A DNA stretch of 64,000 bases from Eubacterium sp. GTDB lineage: Bacteria; Bacillota; Clostridia; Lachnospirales; Lachnospiraceae. The notes beneath the pieces were generated by a model. The model was not told the DNA's origin. It worked only from the letters and a program-made list of their open reading frames with translations, and made no database searches. The position numbers and the translations under genes were made by a program. This document shows, piece by piece, positions 10,666-19,287 of the stretch. The stretch is taken from positions 31,009-95,008 of the forward strand of contig JAAWDZ010000060.1 of assembly GCA_022794015.1 (NCBI GenBank), written 5' to 3'. Within the stretch, counting starts at the first letter, position 1; every line of letters begins with the position of its first letter.

Positions 10666-10812
10666 CGTAACAGTTCAGACGGCCACTATCCTGCGAGGTG
10701 TTTTTATGCAGTATGCATAAAAATCCCCAGGGTAGTCAGCGCTAAATCGCCAAACAGGCAATTTAAGCGCATTGCGGAGCGCGTAACAGGGCGGCTTGCC
10801 TGAACTGTTGCG
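10666..10812. repeat. Nested inverted-repeat element between flgE and motA (possible structured RNA or dispersed repeat)
   Basis: Outer arms CGTAACAGTTCAG (10666-10678) / CTGAACTGTTGCG (10800-10812); inner TTTTTATGCA-GTA-TGCATAAAAA (10701-10723) and GCGCTAAAT / ATTTAAGCGC (10739-10770). Confidence 0.65.
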
Positions 10813-10849
10813 TTCTCCCGGCTGTTTTAAAAAAAATTCACACAGCTAG

Positions 10850-10878
10850 TAGACAAGTGTGTTAAAATTTAGTACACT
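10850..10878 (+). promoter_or_regulatory. Candidate sigma-A promoter for motA onward
   Basis: TAGACA - 17 nt - TACACT, upstream of motA. Confidence 0.45.
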
Positions 10879-10935
10879 AGTACTGATAGGTTTTTACCGG
10901 GATATGATAAAAATAAAATGGGTAGGTGAGAATGA

Positions 10936-11718
10936 GTGGATATAACATCTTTATTGGGCATTGTTCTTGGAATGGTAATGGTCATCTTCGGTATTCTGTC
11001 GAACAAGGCAAATCTGTTAGGATACATAGATCTGGCATCTGTCATCATTACGATTGGTGGATCCATATCGGGTGTTTTGGGTTCGAATAAGTTAAATGAT
11101 TTTATTGGCGGTTTTAAGAGCATGGCGCTTGTCTTCCGGGAAGATGCAATGGATCCGAGTGAAGTGATTGGCAATGTAATCAATCTGGCTAATGTGGCCA
11201 GGAAGGAAGGTCTTTTGGCGTTGGAAGAAGCGTCGAATGACATTGATGATCCGTTCTTGAAGAAGGGGATTATGTTGGTTGTAGACGGTACGGATCCGGA
11301 ATTGGTCCGCGGAATACTGGAAACAGAGCTGACATGTTTGGAGGAACGGCACAAGAAAGTAATTGGCTTCTGGGACAAATGGGCTGAGTTAGGACCTGCC
11401 TGGGGTATGATTGGTACGCTGATTGGTCTGGTAAACATGTTGAATAACATGGAAGATGCAGCGGCAATCGGGCCTGCTATGGCGGTTGCATTGCTGACGA
11501 CATTGTATGGTTCTCTGATCGCAAACTGGTTGTGTGCTCCTGTTGCAGCCAAGATGAAAATTAACAACGATTTGGAAATTATAGTAAAAGATGTTATGGT
11601 GGAAGGTCTTCTCTCTATCCAGGCGGGAGAAAATCCGCGTGTTATTGAAGAGAAACTGAAATCCTTCCTGTCACCGGCTATCAGAGACAGCGTTGGCACC
11701 AGCGGAGGTGAGGAATAG
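10936..11718 (+). CDS. motA: Flagellar motor stator protein MotA
   Basis: MDITSLLGIVLGMVMVIFGI; ELGPAWGMIGTLIGLVNML; GTG start. Confidence 0.96.
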   Translation: MDITSLLGIVLGMVMVIFGILSNKANLLGYIDLASVIITIGGSISGVLGSNKLNDFIGGFKSMALVFREDAMDPSEVIGNVINLANVARKEGLLALEEASNDIDDPFLKKGIMLVVDGTDPELVRGILETELTCLEERHKKVIGFWDKWAELGPAWGMIGTLIGLVNMLNNMEDAAAIGPAMAVALLTTLYGSLIANWLCAPVAAKMKINNDLEIIVKDVMVEGLLSIQAGENPRVIEEKLKSFLSPAIRDSVGTSGGEE

Positions 11719-12533
11719 TGGCTAAAAAGAAACAGGAAGAAGCGCCAAAAGGCTCACCGGCATGGATGGCTACTTTTAGTGACTTGATGAATCTGTTGTT
11801 GTGTTTCTTCGTGTTGCTCTTTTCCATGTCAACGGTTGATGCGGCGAAGTTCGATATGGTGGTTGCTTCCCTGCAGAGTACGTTCAGTGTATTGCCGGCC
11901 GGCGGATCTTCCGTTGGGGAGGGAGAACTGATTTCCTCAGGTATCAGCCAGCTAAAAGATTTCAGCATGTATTTTGAACAGCTTTCCTCTGATGAATCAC
12001 AGGAGGTACAACAGGAGAATCAGGAAGAGCAGAGTGCAAAAGAAACATACCAGCAGGAAGCGTTAAAAGAATCTGAGGAGATGGCAGAGGAGATTAGCAG
12101 TCAGGTGGAGACAAATGGCATTCAGAATCAGGTGGAAGTTGATTTTAATGCACAGTATGTACTGCTGACTTTAAACGGTGCGCTTTTGTTTGATTCGGGA
12201 CGTTCCGAGATACGGCAAGATGCGTATCCGCTGATTGATAAGATAGGCGCAATTTTAAGTAATTACAGCAGCAATATTATAGAAATAGAGGGGCATACGG
12301 ATAATGTGCCGATTTCAAACAGCAAATACGAGAGCAATGACGTGCTTTCTATGTACCGTGCACTCAGTGTGGCTGATTACATCAGGAGCATTACGAATCT
12401 GGATGCAAGTCTCTTAAAATCTTCGGGAAGAGGAGAGTATGTTCCGATTGCAGATAATGCAACACCGGAAGGGAGAGCCCGTAACCGAAGGGTGGAAGTC
12501 AAGATTTATAACTCCTATAGTTCAGACAATTAA
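11718..12533 (+). CDS. motB: Flagellar motor protein MotB (OmpA-type peptidoglycan-binding domain)
   Basis: GSPAWMATFSDLMNLLLCFFVLLFSMSTVD; IEIEGHTDNVPI. Confidence 0.96.
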   Translation: MAKKKQEEAPKGSPAWMATFSDLMNLLLCFFVLLFSMSTVDAAKFDMVVASLQSTFSVLPAGGSSVGEGELISSGISQLKDFSMYFEQLSSDESQEVQQENQEEQSAKETYQQEALKESEEMAEEISSQVETNGIQNQVEVDFNAQYVLLTLNGALLFDSGRSEIRQDAYPLIDKIGAILSNYSSNIIEIEGHTDNVPISNSKYESNDVLSMYRALSVADYIRSITNLDASLLKSSGRGEYVPIADNATPEGRARNRRVEVKIYNSYSSDN

Positions 12534-12555
12534 AGCGTAAGAAAGGAACAGGAAT

Positions 12556-13071
12556 ATGAAAAAGAATTTGATGACAGTTGTTGTCCTGGCATTGGTTTTG
12601 GTAAATCTGGTTTTGACAGCTGTTTTGACAATTACGATTCTGCCGGAAACCAAGAAGGCAAATGAACTGATTACACGGGTATGCTCTGCAATTGATTTGG
12701 AATTGAGAAGCGGTGCAGTGACAGCAGATACGATGCATGTCCCGCTTGATAAGGTTTCTACTTATGACATCGAAGAGATGACAATCAATCTGAAAGACAG
12801 CGGAGATGGAAAGAAGCATTATGCGACAGTTGCGGTGTCACTTTCTATGAATACGGAAAGCGACGGTTACAAGGAATATGGCGGAGAAAAACTGGCGGAA
12901 CGTTTGAGCCTTATTAAAAATCAGATTAACTCCATTATTTCCGGATATACATATGAAGAGTTTACATCAGATCAGCAGGCGGTGCAGAATGCGATTCTGA
13001 CAGGACTGCAGCAGTTATTTGATTCTGATTTTATTGTAAGCGTAGGATTTTCTACAGTTACTTCACAATAA
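12556..13071 (+). CDS. fliL: Flagellar basal body-associated protein FliL
   Basis: Single N-terminal TM, FliL-like C-terminus, between motB and fliM. Confidence 0.88.
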   Translation: MKKNLMTVVVLALVLVNLVLTAVLTITILPETKKANELITRVCSAIDLELRSGAVTADTMHVPLDKVSTYDIEEMTINLKDSGDGKKHYATVAVSLSMNTESDGYKEYGGEKLAERLSLIKNQINSIISGYTYEEFTSDQQAVQNAILTGLQQLFDSDFIVSVGFSTVTSQ

Positions 13072-13104
13072 TGAAAAAGCGTATTAGGCGGGTGGTGAGA
13101 TTTC

Positions 13105-14085
13105 ATGAGTGATGTGTTGTCCCAGAACGAGATTGACAGTTTGCTGAGGGCATTAAATGAAGGTGAGCTTGACGTAGAGGAGATGAAAGATACTCCGGAT
13201 AAGCCGGTGAAGAATTATGACTTTGCAAGGCCTTCTAAATTCTCAAAGGAGCATTTGAGAACACTCGAAATTATATTCGAGAATTATGGAAGGTTATTGT
13301 CTACGAATCTTCCGGTATATTTGAGAAAAAACGTTCAGGTAGAGGTGATGGATTCCGAAGCCGTTACTTATTCAGAGTTTTCCAATGCATTGATCAATCC
13401 GGTTTTGCTTGGGATTGTGGACATGGAACCGTTAAGCGGCAATATTATTATAGGCCTGGCTGCAAAATTGGGATATTCCGTAGTGGATCGAATGTTGGGC
13501 GGCGTAGGTGAGCCGTTGGAGAAAAACCGTGATTTCTCAGAAATAGAGCTTCTGATTTTAGAGCGGATTATGGTTGTGTGTGTGGAGCTGCTCAGCGAAC
13601 CGTGGCAGAATGTGGTTGCGATTCATCCACGGTTGGAGCGGATAGAAACGAATTCACAGTTTGCTCAGATTATTTCTCCAAACGAAATGATTGCAATTGT
13701 AACGATCAATATTCGGATCGGAGATGTAGAGGGCCTGATGAATATCTGCCTGCCATTTATTACTTTGGAACCTGTTATGGATAAGCTGAATACGAAGTTC
13801 TGGTATTCAAGCATTAAAAAGAGTGATGAAGCGGAATATACAGAGGCGATTCAGGGGTTGATTTCCAGAGCGCCAGTGCCAATCAAAGCATACCTGGGTA
13901 GAAGTACGGTTTCCGTAAATGAATTCACGAATCTTGAGGTTGGAGACGTTATCCGTTTGGATTCAAAGGTGGATAGGGAATTGGATATATATGTTGGTAA
14001 TATACGTAAATTTACTGCATTGCCGGGAGCGTCCGGTAACCAGTATGCAGTGAGGATCACATCAGTAATCGGAGAGGAGCAGTAA
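13105..14085 (+). CDS. fliM: Flagellar motor switch protein FliM
   Basis: MSDVLSQNEIDSLLRALNEGE; YDFARPSKFSKEHLRTLEIIFENYGR. Confidence 0.98.
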   Translation: MSDVLSQNEIDSLLRALNEGELDVEEMKDTPDKPVKNYDFARPSKFSKEHLRTLEIIFENYGRLLSTNLPVYLRKNVQVEVMDSEAVTYSEFSNALINPVLLGIVDMEPLSGNIIIGLAAKLGYSVVDRMLGGVGEPLEKNRDFSEIELLILERIMVVCVELLSEPWQNVVAIHPRLERIETNSQFAQIISPNEMIAIVTINIRIGDVEGLMNICLPFITLEPVMDKLNTKFWYSSIKKSDEAEYTEAIQGLISRAPVPIKAYLGRSTVSVNEFTNLEVGDVIRLDSKVDRELDIYVGNIRKFTALPGASGNQYAVRITSVIGEEQ

Positions 14086-14089
14086 AACG

Positions 14090-15259
14090 ATGGATGGAAT
14101 GTTATCGCAGGAGGAAATAAATGCCCTGTTAAACGAAACAGGCGGTTCCGGTACCGCAGAACAACCGCTTTCTGATTCTGAAAAAGACGCAATCGGTGAA
14201 GTCGCCAATATTAGCATGGGAACAGCAGCAACAACACTGTTTTCGTTGGTGAACATGAAAGTGGATATTTCGACGCCGGTTGTATCTTCGGCTACCTGGG
14301 ATGATATTGTTGCAGCTTATGAAAGGCCCTGCGTATTTATTCGGATTGGGTATACGGTAGGGTTAGATGGAAGCAATGTACTGGTATTGAGAGAACATGA
14401 TGTAAAAGTGATCACCGATTTGATGATGGGAGGAGACGGAACCAATACATCGGAGCCGTTGGGCGAATTGCACTTAAGTGCCATTTGTGAAGCAATGAAC
14501 CAGATGATGGGTTCGGCAGCAACTTCTCTGTCATCTATGTTAAATAAAATGATTGATATCAGTCCGCCGGAGGCAGACGTGGTAGATGTAGCTGAGACCA
14601 TGGATGCGGCGGAAATTGACAACTTTCTGGCCGGAGAGTTTGTTATGATTTCATTCCGAATGGAAATCGGTGATTTGGTTAACAGCCAGATTATGCAATT
14701 GTATCCGTATTCTTTTGCAAGAGAGATGTGTTCAAGCATAACGAAGAATATGGAAAAGGATTCAGGTACGGCTACGAGCGGACAGGAACCTGTGAAAGCA
14801 GAAGAACCGCTGCCGCCTGTACAGCAAACCGTACAGCAGCCGGCGGCACAACAACAAATGGAGCAGCCTGTAATGCCGCAGCAGCCAATGATGGGGCAGC
14901 CAATGATGGGGCAGCCAATGATGGGAGGACAGCCAATGATGGGACAGCAGATAATGTCTCAACCGGCCAGCATACAGCCGGCACAATTTCAGACCTTTGC
15001 ACAGGGGATTAGTCCTGCATTACAGTCAGAGAATATTGACTTGATTATGGATGTGCCACTGGATGTGACCGTTGAATTGGGAAGAACAAGCAAATCTATT
15101 CAGGAGATACTGGATTTTACACCAGGGACAATTATTGAACTCAATAAAATTGCCGGGGAGCCGATTGATGTACTTGTGAATGGAAAGTATGTAGCAAAAG
15201 GGGAAGTAGTTGTAATTGAAGAGAATTTTGGTATTAGGATTACTGAAATCATAAAATAA
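14090..15259 (+). CDS. fliY: Flagellar motor switch phosphatase FliY/FliN
   Basis: MLSQEEINALL, CheC-like GEVANISMGTAATTLFSLVNMKVDISTP, C-terminal SpoA/FliN domain. Confidence 0.95.
   Translation: MDGMLSQEEINALLNETGGSGTAEQPLSDSEKDAIGEVANISMGTAATTLFSLVNMKVDISTPVVSSATWDDIVAAYERPCVFIRIGYTVGLDGSNVLVLREHDVKVITDLMMGGDGTNTSEPLGELHLSAICEAMNQMMGSAATSLSSMLNKMIDISPPEADVVDVAETMDAAEIDNFLAGEFVMISFRMEIGDLVNSQIMQLYPYSFAREMCSSITKNMEKDSGTATSGQEPVKAEEPLPPVQQTVQQPAAQQQMEQPVMPQQPMMGQPMMGQPMMGGQPMMGQQIMSQPASIQPAQFQTFAQGISPALQSENIDLIMDVPLDVTVELGRTSKSIQEILDFTPGTIIELNKIAGEPIDVLVNGKYVAKGEVVVIEENFGIRITEIIK
14882..14944 (+). repeat. In-frame ~15-bp tandem repeats encoding QPMMG in the FliY linker
   Basis: cagccaatgatgggg x3 plus a degenerate copy; encodes QPMMGQPMMGQPMMGGQPMMG. 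Confidence 0.9.
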
Positions 15260-15280
15260 TCAGGATGGGAGATTAAAAAA

Positions 15281-15643
15281 ATGGCAAAAAATATTTTAGT
15301 TTGTGATGATGCAGCATTTATGCGAATGATGATTAAAGATATTTTAACAAAGAACGGTTACAATGTTGTCGGTGAAGCAGAGAATGGTTTAAAAGCGGTT
15401 GAGAAGTACAATGAAACGAAACCGGATTTGGTATTGATGGATATTACCATGCCGGAGATGGACGGTATACAGGCAGTGAAGAAAATCAAGGAAATGGATC
15501 CGAATGCAAAGATTGTCATGTGTTCCGCAATGGGCCAGCAGGCTATGGTTATTGAAGCAATCCAGTCGGGTGCCAAGGACTTTATTGTAAAGCCATTCCA
15601 GGCAGAACGTGTATTGGAAGCAGTGAAAAAAGTAGTGGGTTAA
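15281..15643 (+). CDS. cheY: Chemotaxis response regulator CheY
   Basis: ILVCDDAAFMRMMIKDIL; PDLVLMDITMPEMDGI; IVMCSAMGQQAMV; KDFIVKPF. Confidence 0.96.
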   Translation: MAKNILVCDDAAFMRMMIKDILTKNGYNVVGEAENGLKAVEKYNETKPDLVLMDITMPEMDGIQAVKKIKEMDPNAKIVMCSAMGQQAMVIEAIQSGAKDFIVKPFQAERVLEAVKKVVG

Positions 15644-15644
15644 T

Positions 15645-16025
15645 ATGTATATGATAGCGGTGCGTGCTTCTTCTTTTGACAGCTTTATACAGCTGTTGGG
15701 TGTACTGTTGATTTTTATCTTTGTTCTTGGGCTTACCTATGTGACGACACGTTGGGTCGCGGGTTACCAGAAGGCACACAGCTTTAACAGGAATCTGAGA
15801 GTGATAGAAACATTAAGGCTTACAACAAATAAGTATATTCAGATCGTAGAAGCAGGGGATGAATATCTGGTGATAGCGCTTGGGAAAGATGAGGTGCGTC
15901 TGCTGACCAAACTGACAGAAGAACAGTTAAAAGAAATACCGTCTGAGAATCTGCCGGACGGCTTTACAAAAGAAAGTTTTTCAGAAATATTTGACAGAAT
16001 AAAAAAACATATACCGAAGAAGTAG
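15645..16025 (+). CDS. fliO: Flagellar biosynthetic protein FliO (FliZ)
   Basis: N-terminal TM then VIETLRLTTNKYIQIVEAGDEYLVIALGKDEVRLLTKL; between cheY and fliP. Confidence 0.85.
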   Translation: MYMIAVRASSFDSFIQLLGVLLIFIFVLGLTYVTTRWVAGYQKAHSFNRNLRVIETLRLTTNKYIQIVEAGDEYLVIALGKDEVRLLTKLTEEQLKEIPSENLPDGFTKESFSEIFDRIKKHIPKK

Positions 16026-16038
16026 ACGGGAATAAATT

Positions 16039-16935
16039 ATGGATAAATTTAAGAAAGCGTATTGTAAGATATCTGTATTTTTTGCAGTGGCTGCAATGGT
16101 AATTTCCATTGTATTGCTCTGTTGGCAGAATGTCTATGCAACCGGAACAGAGAACAATCCGCCCTTGGATTATGACGAAGCAGTAAACGACATAGACGTG
16201 CCTTCGGTTGACGATATTGAGGATCCAGAAGATCAAAGGGGACAGGTTACAGGAAGCGCTACTTCTGACAGTACAAACGGAGTCACATTTAGTTATAACA
16301 ACGAAGAGGGGACGCTTTCCGGTTCCATCCGGATTTTACTGACACTGACTATTATTTCACTGTTGCCGTCCATATTAATTATGGTGACGTCCTTTACGCG
16401 GATTGTAGTAGTTTTGCATTTTTTGAGGGCTGCAGTCGGTACACAGTCGTCTCCACCCAATCAGGTACTGGTGGGACTGGCGTTGTTTCTGACATTTTTT
16501 ATTATGCAGCCGGTATTTGCCAATATCAATGAAAATGCAATCCAGCCTTTTGATGCAGGACAGATTACACAGGAAGAAGCAATTGAAATTGGAAGCGTGC
16601 CGCTGCGCGAATTTATGAACGGGCAGGCACAGACCAAGGATATTGATTTGTTTATCCAGATTTCAGGGGAAACCTATGACAGCTATGAGGAAGTTCCGTT
16701 TTCCATTTTAATTCCAAGCTTTATTATCAGTGAGCTCCGTACAGCTTTTATTATCGGGTTTCTGGTTTATATTCCATTCATTGTTATTGATATGGTGGTG
16801 GCTTCTGTACTTATGTCTATGGGTATGATGATGCTCCCGCCAACGACAATATCACTGCCGTTTAAAATTTTATTATTTGTTCTGGCAGATGGATGGAATC
16901 TGATAATTGGAGGTTTGGTAAGAACATTTTATTAG
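16039..16935 (+). CDS. fliP: Flagellar export protein FliP
   Basis: LPSILIMVTSFTRIVVVLHFLRAAVGTQSSPPNQVLVGLALFLTFFIMQPVF; ISELRTAFIIGFLVYIPFIVIDMVVASVLMSMGMMMLPP. Confidence 0.97.
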   Translation: MDKFKKAYCKISVFFAVAAMVISIVLLCWQNVYATGTENNPPLDYDEAVNDIDVPSVDDIEDPEDQRGQVTGSATSDSTNGVTFSYNNEEGTLSGSIRILLTLTIISLLPSILIMVTSFTRIVVVLHFLRAAVGTQSSPPNQVLVGLALFLTFFIMQPVFANINENAIQPFDAGQITQEEAIEIGSVPLREFMNGQAQTKDIDLFIQISGETYDSYEEVPFSILIPSFIISELRTAFIIGFLVYIPFIVIDMVVASVLMSMGMMMLPPTTISLPFKILLFVLADGWNLIIGGLVRTFY

Positions 16936-16971
16936 AAGCGTCCATGTGATACAGGATGGGAGGAAAGAGAA

Positions 16972-17244
16972 ATGATTACACAGGGAGATGTCATTGTAAT
17001 TGCAAAAGAAGCCATCTATTCTATTATTGTGGCGTCAGCTCCTTTGCTGCTGATTTCCTTGGTGATAGGGCTTGTTATCAGTATTTTCCAGACTGTAACA
17101 TCTATTCAGGAACAGACACTTACATTTGTACCGAAGATACTGGCAGTATTCTGTGGGATTATGCTGCTTGGTTCCTGGATGTTAGATATTCTGTCTAATT
17201 ATATGGTACGTCTCTGGACTGATTTTAGTGTATATTTAAGCTAG
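16972..17244 (+). CDS. fliQ: Flagellar export protein FliQ
   Basis: MITQGDVIVIAKEAIYSIIVASAPLLLISLVIGLVISIFQTVTSIQEQTLTFVPKI. Confidence 0.96.
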   Translation: MITQGDVIVIAKEAIYSIIVASAPLLLISLVIGLVISIFQTVTSIQEQTLTFVPKILAVFCGIMLLGSWMLDILSNYMVRLWTDFSVYLS

Positions 17245-17252
17245 GTTAAATT

Positions 17253-18038
17253 ATGATAGATTATAGCTTTTCCTTGCTTTCATTTGAATATTTTTTGTTG
17301 ATTTTGGTTCGCATATCCTGTTTTGTTTCGGTAGCTCCTTTTTTTGGAATGCAGAATACGCCGACGAGGCTGAAAGTGGGAATTTCTGTATTTATTTCTC
17401 TGATTTTATTCCAGATTGTTCCGAAAGAAAGTCTTGGGTATACCGGGATTGTAGGGTATTCCATTATCGTCATAAAAGAAGGAATTACTGGATTGCTCAT
17501 TGGGTTTGCAGCAAATATCTGTAATTCCATTATTTTATTAGCGGGAAATTTACTGGATATTAATATTGGTTTCTCCATGGCGACAGAATATAATCCGCAA
17601 ATGCGAACGCAGGCGAGTGTCAGCGCCAACTTATACAGTTATCTGGTAACACTGCTTTTAATCATAACGGATATGCACCATTACATCCTGCGTGCTGTGG
17701 CGGATTCCTATCAGCTGATACCGGTGAACGGTCAGGTTTTTCAATGGGACTATCTGATGCAGGGAATGGTGACGTATATGACAGATTCTTTTGTAATTGC
17801 TTTTCGTATCATACTCCCTGTGTTTGCCTGTATTATGATTTTGAACTGTATTCTGGGAATCATGGCAAAAGTATCGCCACAGATGAATATGTTTGCGGTA
17901 GGTATGCAGCTGAAAGTTTTGCTGGGTCTGCTTGTCATGTTTCTGACAATAGATTTGTTTATCAATGTATCAGACCTTATATTTGATGAAATGAGAAAAA
18001 TAATCGTATACATGATCAAAGGTATGTATACATCTTGA
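17253..18038 (+). CDS. fliR: Flagellar export protein FliR
   Basis: ILVRISCFVSVAPFFGMQNTPTRLKVGISVFISLILF; follows fliQ. Confidence 0.95.
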   Translation: MIDYSFSLLSFEYFLLILVRISCFVSVAPFFGMQNTPTRLKVGISVFISLILFQIVPKESLGYTGIVGYSIIVIKEGITGLLIGFAANICNSIILLAGNLLDINIGFSMATEYNPQMRTQASVSANLYSYLVTLLLIITDMHHYILRAVADSYQLIPVNGQVFQWDYLMQGMVTYMTDSFVIAFRIILPVFACIMILNCILGIMAKVSPQMNMFAVGMQLKVLLGLLVMFLTIDLFINVSDLIFDEMRKIIVYMIKGMYTS

Positions 18039-18060
18039 AACGGCCTCAGGGCCAGGGTAG

Positions 18061-18121
18061 GATGCCCGTCAGGGTATACTTTAATCGGCCGGCCGGTCAT
18101 ACTGAGATGCCCGCGAGGGTA
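18061..18121. repeat. Pair of 16-bp near-identical repeats flanking a GC palindrome in the fliR-flhB spacer
   Basis: GATGCCCGTCAGGGTA (18061-18076) and GATGCCCGCGAGGGTA (18106-18121), each with a CCC-N4-GGG hairpin core; CGGCCGGCCGG at 18086-18096. Confidence 0.6.
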
Positions 18122-18145
18122 ATGTAAACCTGGAGGGTGTGTGAA

Positions 18146-19273
18146 TTGACAGAATGGGAGAATCTGCGCCTTCCCTATCAATTGCAGTGGTTCGCAAAAG
18201 ATGGGCCTGGCGGAGAGAAAACAGAGGAGCCTACGGCTAAGAAACTGCAGGACGCCAGGAATGACGGCAAAGTTTCCAAAAGCAGAGAGCTGGGTTTTGC
18301 GATTGATTTGATTGTATTATTTCTACTATTGAAAATATTGATTGCATTTGTGTATAATGGTTTCCACAATGTGTTTTTATTTGTATATGGCCGCATACCG
18401 GAATTTGTAAAAATCAATGCGAAAGAAATTACCGGGCAAAGCACGAATTCGCTTTTGTATGTTGTGCTGCTAGAATCGTTAACAATTATGCTGCCTTTTT
18501 TTATCGTAGGTTTTGCGGTATGTTTTCTGGTAAATCTTCTTCAGGTGGGTTGGAAAGTTACGACGAAGCCGATGCAGCCAAAATTTGATAAGTTTAATCC
18601 GATCAATGGATTTAAGCGGATTCTGTCAAAAGATTCTTTGTTCGAATTAGCTAAATCTATTGTTAAATTAATAATGATTGCTTATGTGGCTTATACTTCA
18701 ATTAAGGGAAATACGGAGGATTTGTTTATTCTGTACGACATTCCACTGATACAGGCAATTCTTCTGTGCGGCCAGATTATTTTAGATACCGGACTGAAGA
18801 TAGGACTGGTTTATCTGATTATTGGCGTTGCTGACTGGCTTTACCAGAAACACAAGTTCCACGAAGAAATGAAAATGACCAAACAGGAAGTAAAAGACGA
18901 GTATAAGAACACAGAAGGAAATCCCGAAATTAAGGGAAAACAGCGCCAGAGGATGCAGGAAGCTTCCAGACGGCGTATGATGCAGGACATTCCTAAAGCG
19001 GATGTCATTATTACAAACCCTACGCATATTTCAGTGGCGCTGAAATACGATGCCGAGGAAGCTAAGGCGCCGGTTGTTCTTGCAAAAGGCGAAGATTATC
19101 TGGCGCTGAAAATTCGTGAAGTGGCAAAGGAAAATCAGATTGAAATCGTAGAGAACAAGCCGCTTGCACGTATGCTTTACACAAATGTGGATATTGGGCA
19201 GGAAATTCCGCCGGAGCTTTATCAGGCAGTAGCTGAAGTTCTGGCGATGGTATATAATATAAAAAATAGTTAG
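18146..19273 (+). CDS. flhB: Flagellar export switch protein FlhB
   Basis: GGEKTEEPTAKKLQDARNDGKVSKSRE; autocleavage motif NPTH (ITNPTHISVALKY); TTG 18146 start favoured by GGAGGG spacing (GTG 18137 is the alternative). Confidence 0.95.
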   Translation: MTEWENLRLPYQLQWFAKDGPGGEKTEEPTAKKLQDARNDGKVSKSRELGFAIDLIVLFLLLKILIAFVYNGFHNVFLFVYGRIPEFVKINAKEITGQSTNSLLYVVLLESLTIMLPFFIVGFAVCFLVNLLQVGWKVTTKPMQPKFDKFNPINGFKRILSKDSLFELAKSIVKLIMIAYVAYTSIKGNTEDLFILYDIPLIQAILLCGQIILDTGLKIGLVYLIIGVADWLYQKHKFHEEMKMTKQEVKDEYKNTEGNPEIKGKQRQRMQEASRRRMMQDIPKADVIITNPTHISVALKYDAEEAKAPVVLAKGEDYLALKIREVAKENQIEIVENKPLARMLYTNVDIGQEIPPELYQAVAEVLAMVYNIKNS

Positions 19274-19287
19274 GAGGAGGAAACGAA

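Noticed and set aside
10869-11699. 276-aa minus-strand ORF
   Set aside because: Antisense to motA, no conserved motif; shadow ORF.
14882-14944. Possible CRISPR-like array
   Set aside because: Repeats are contiguous 15-mers without spacers and encode protein.
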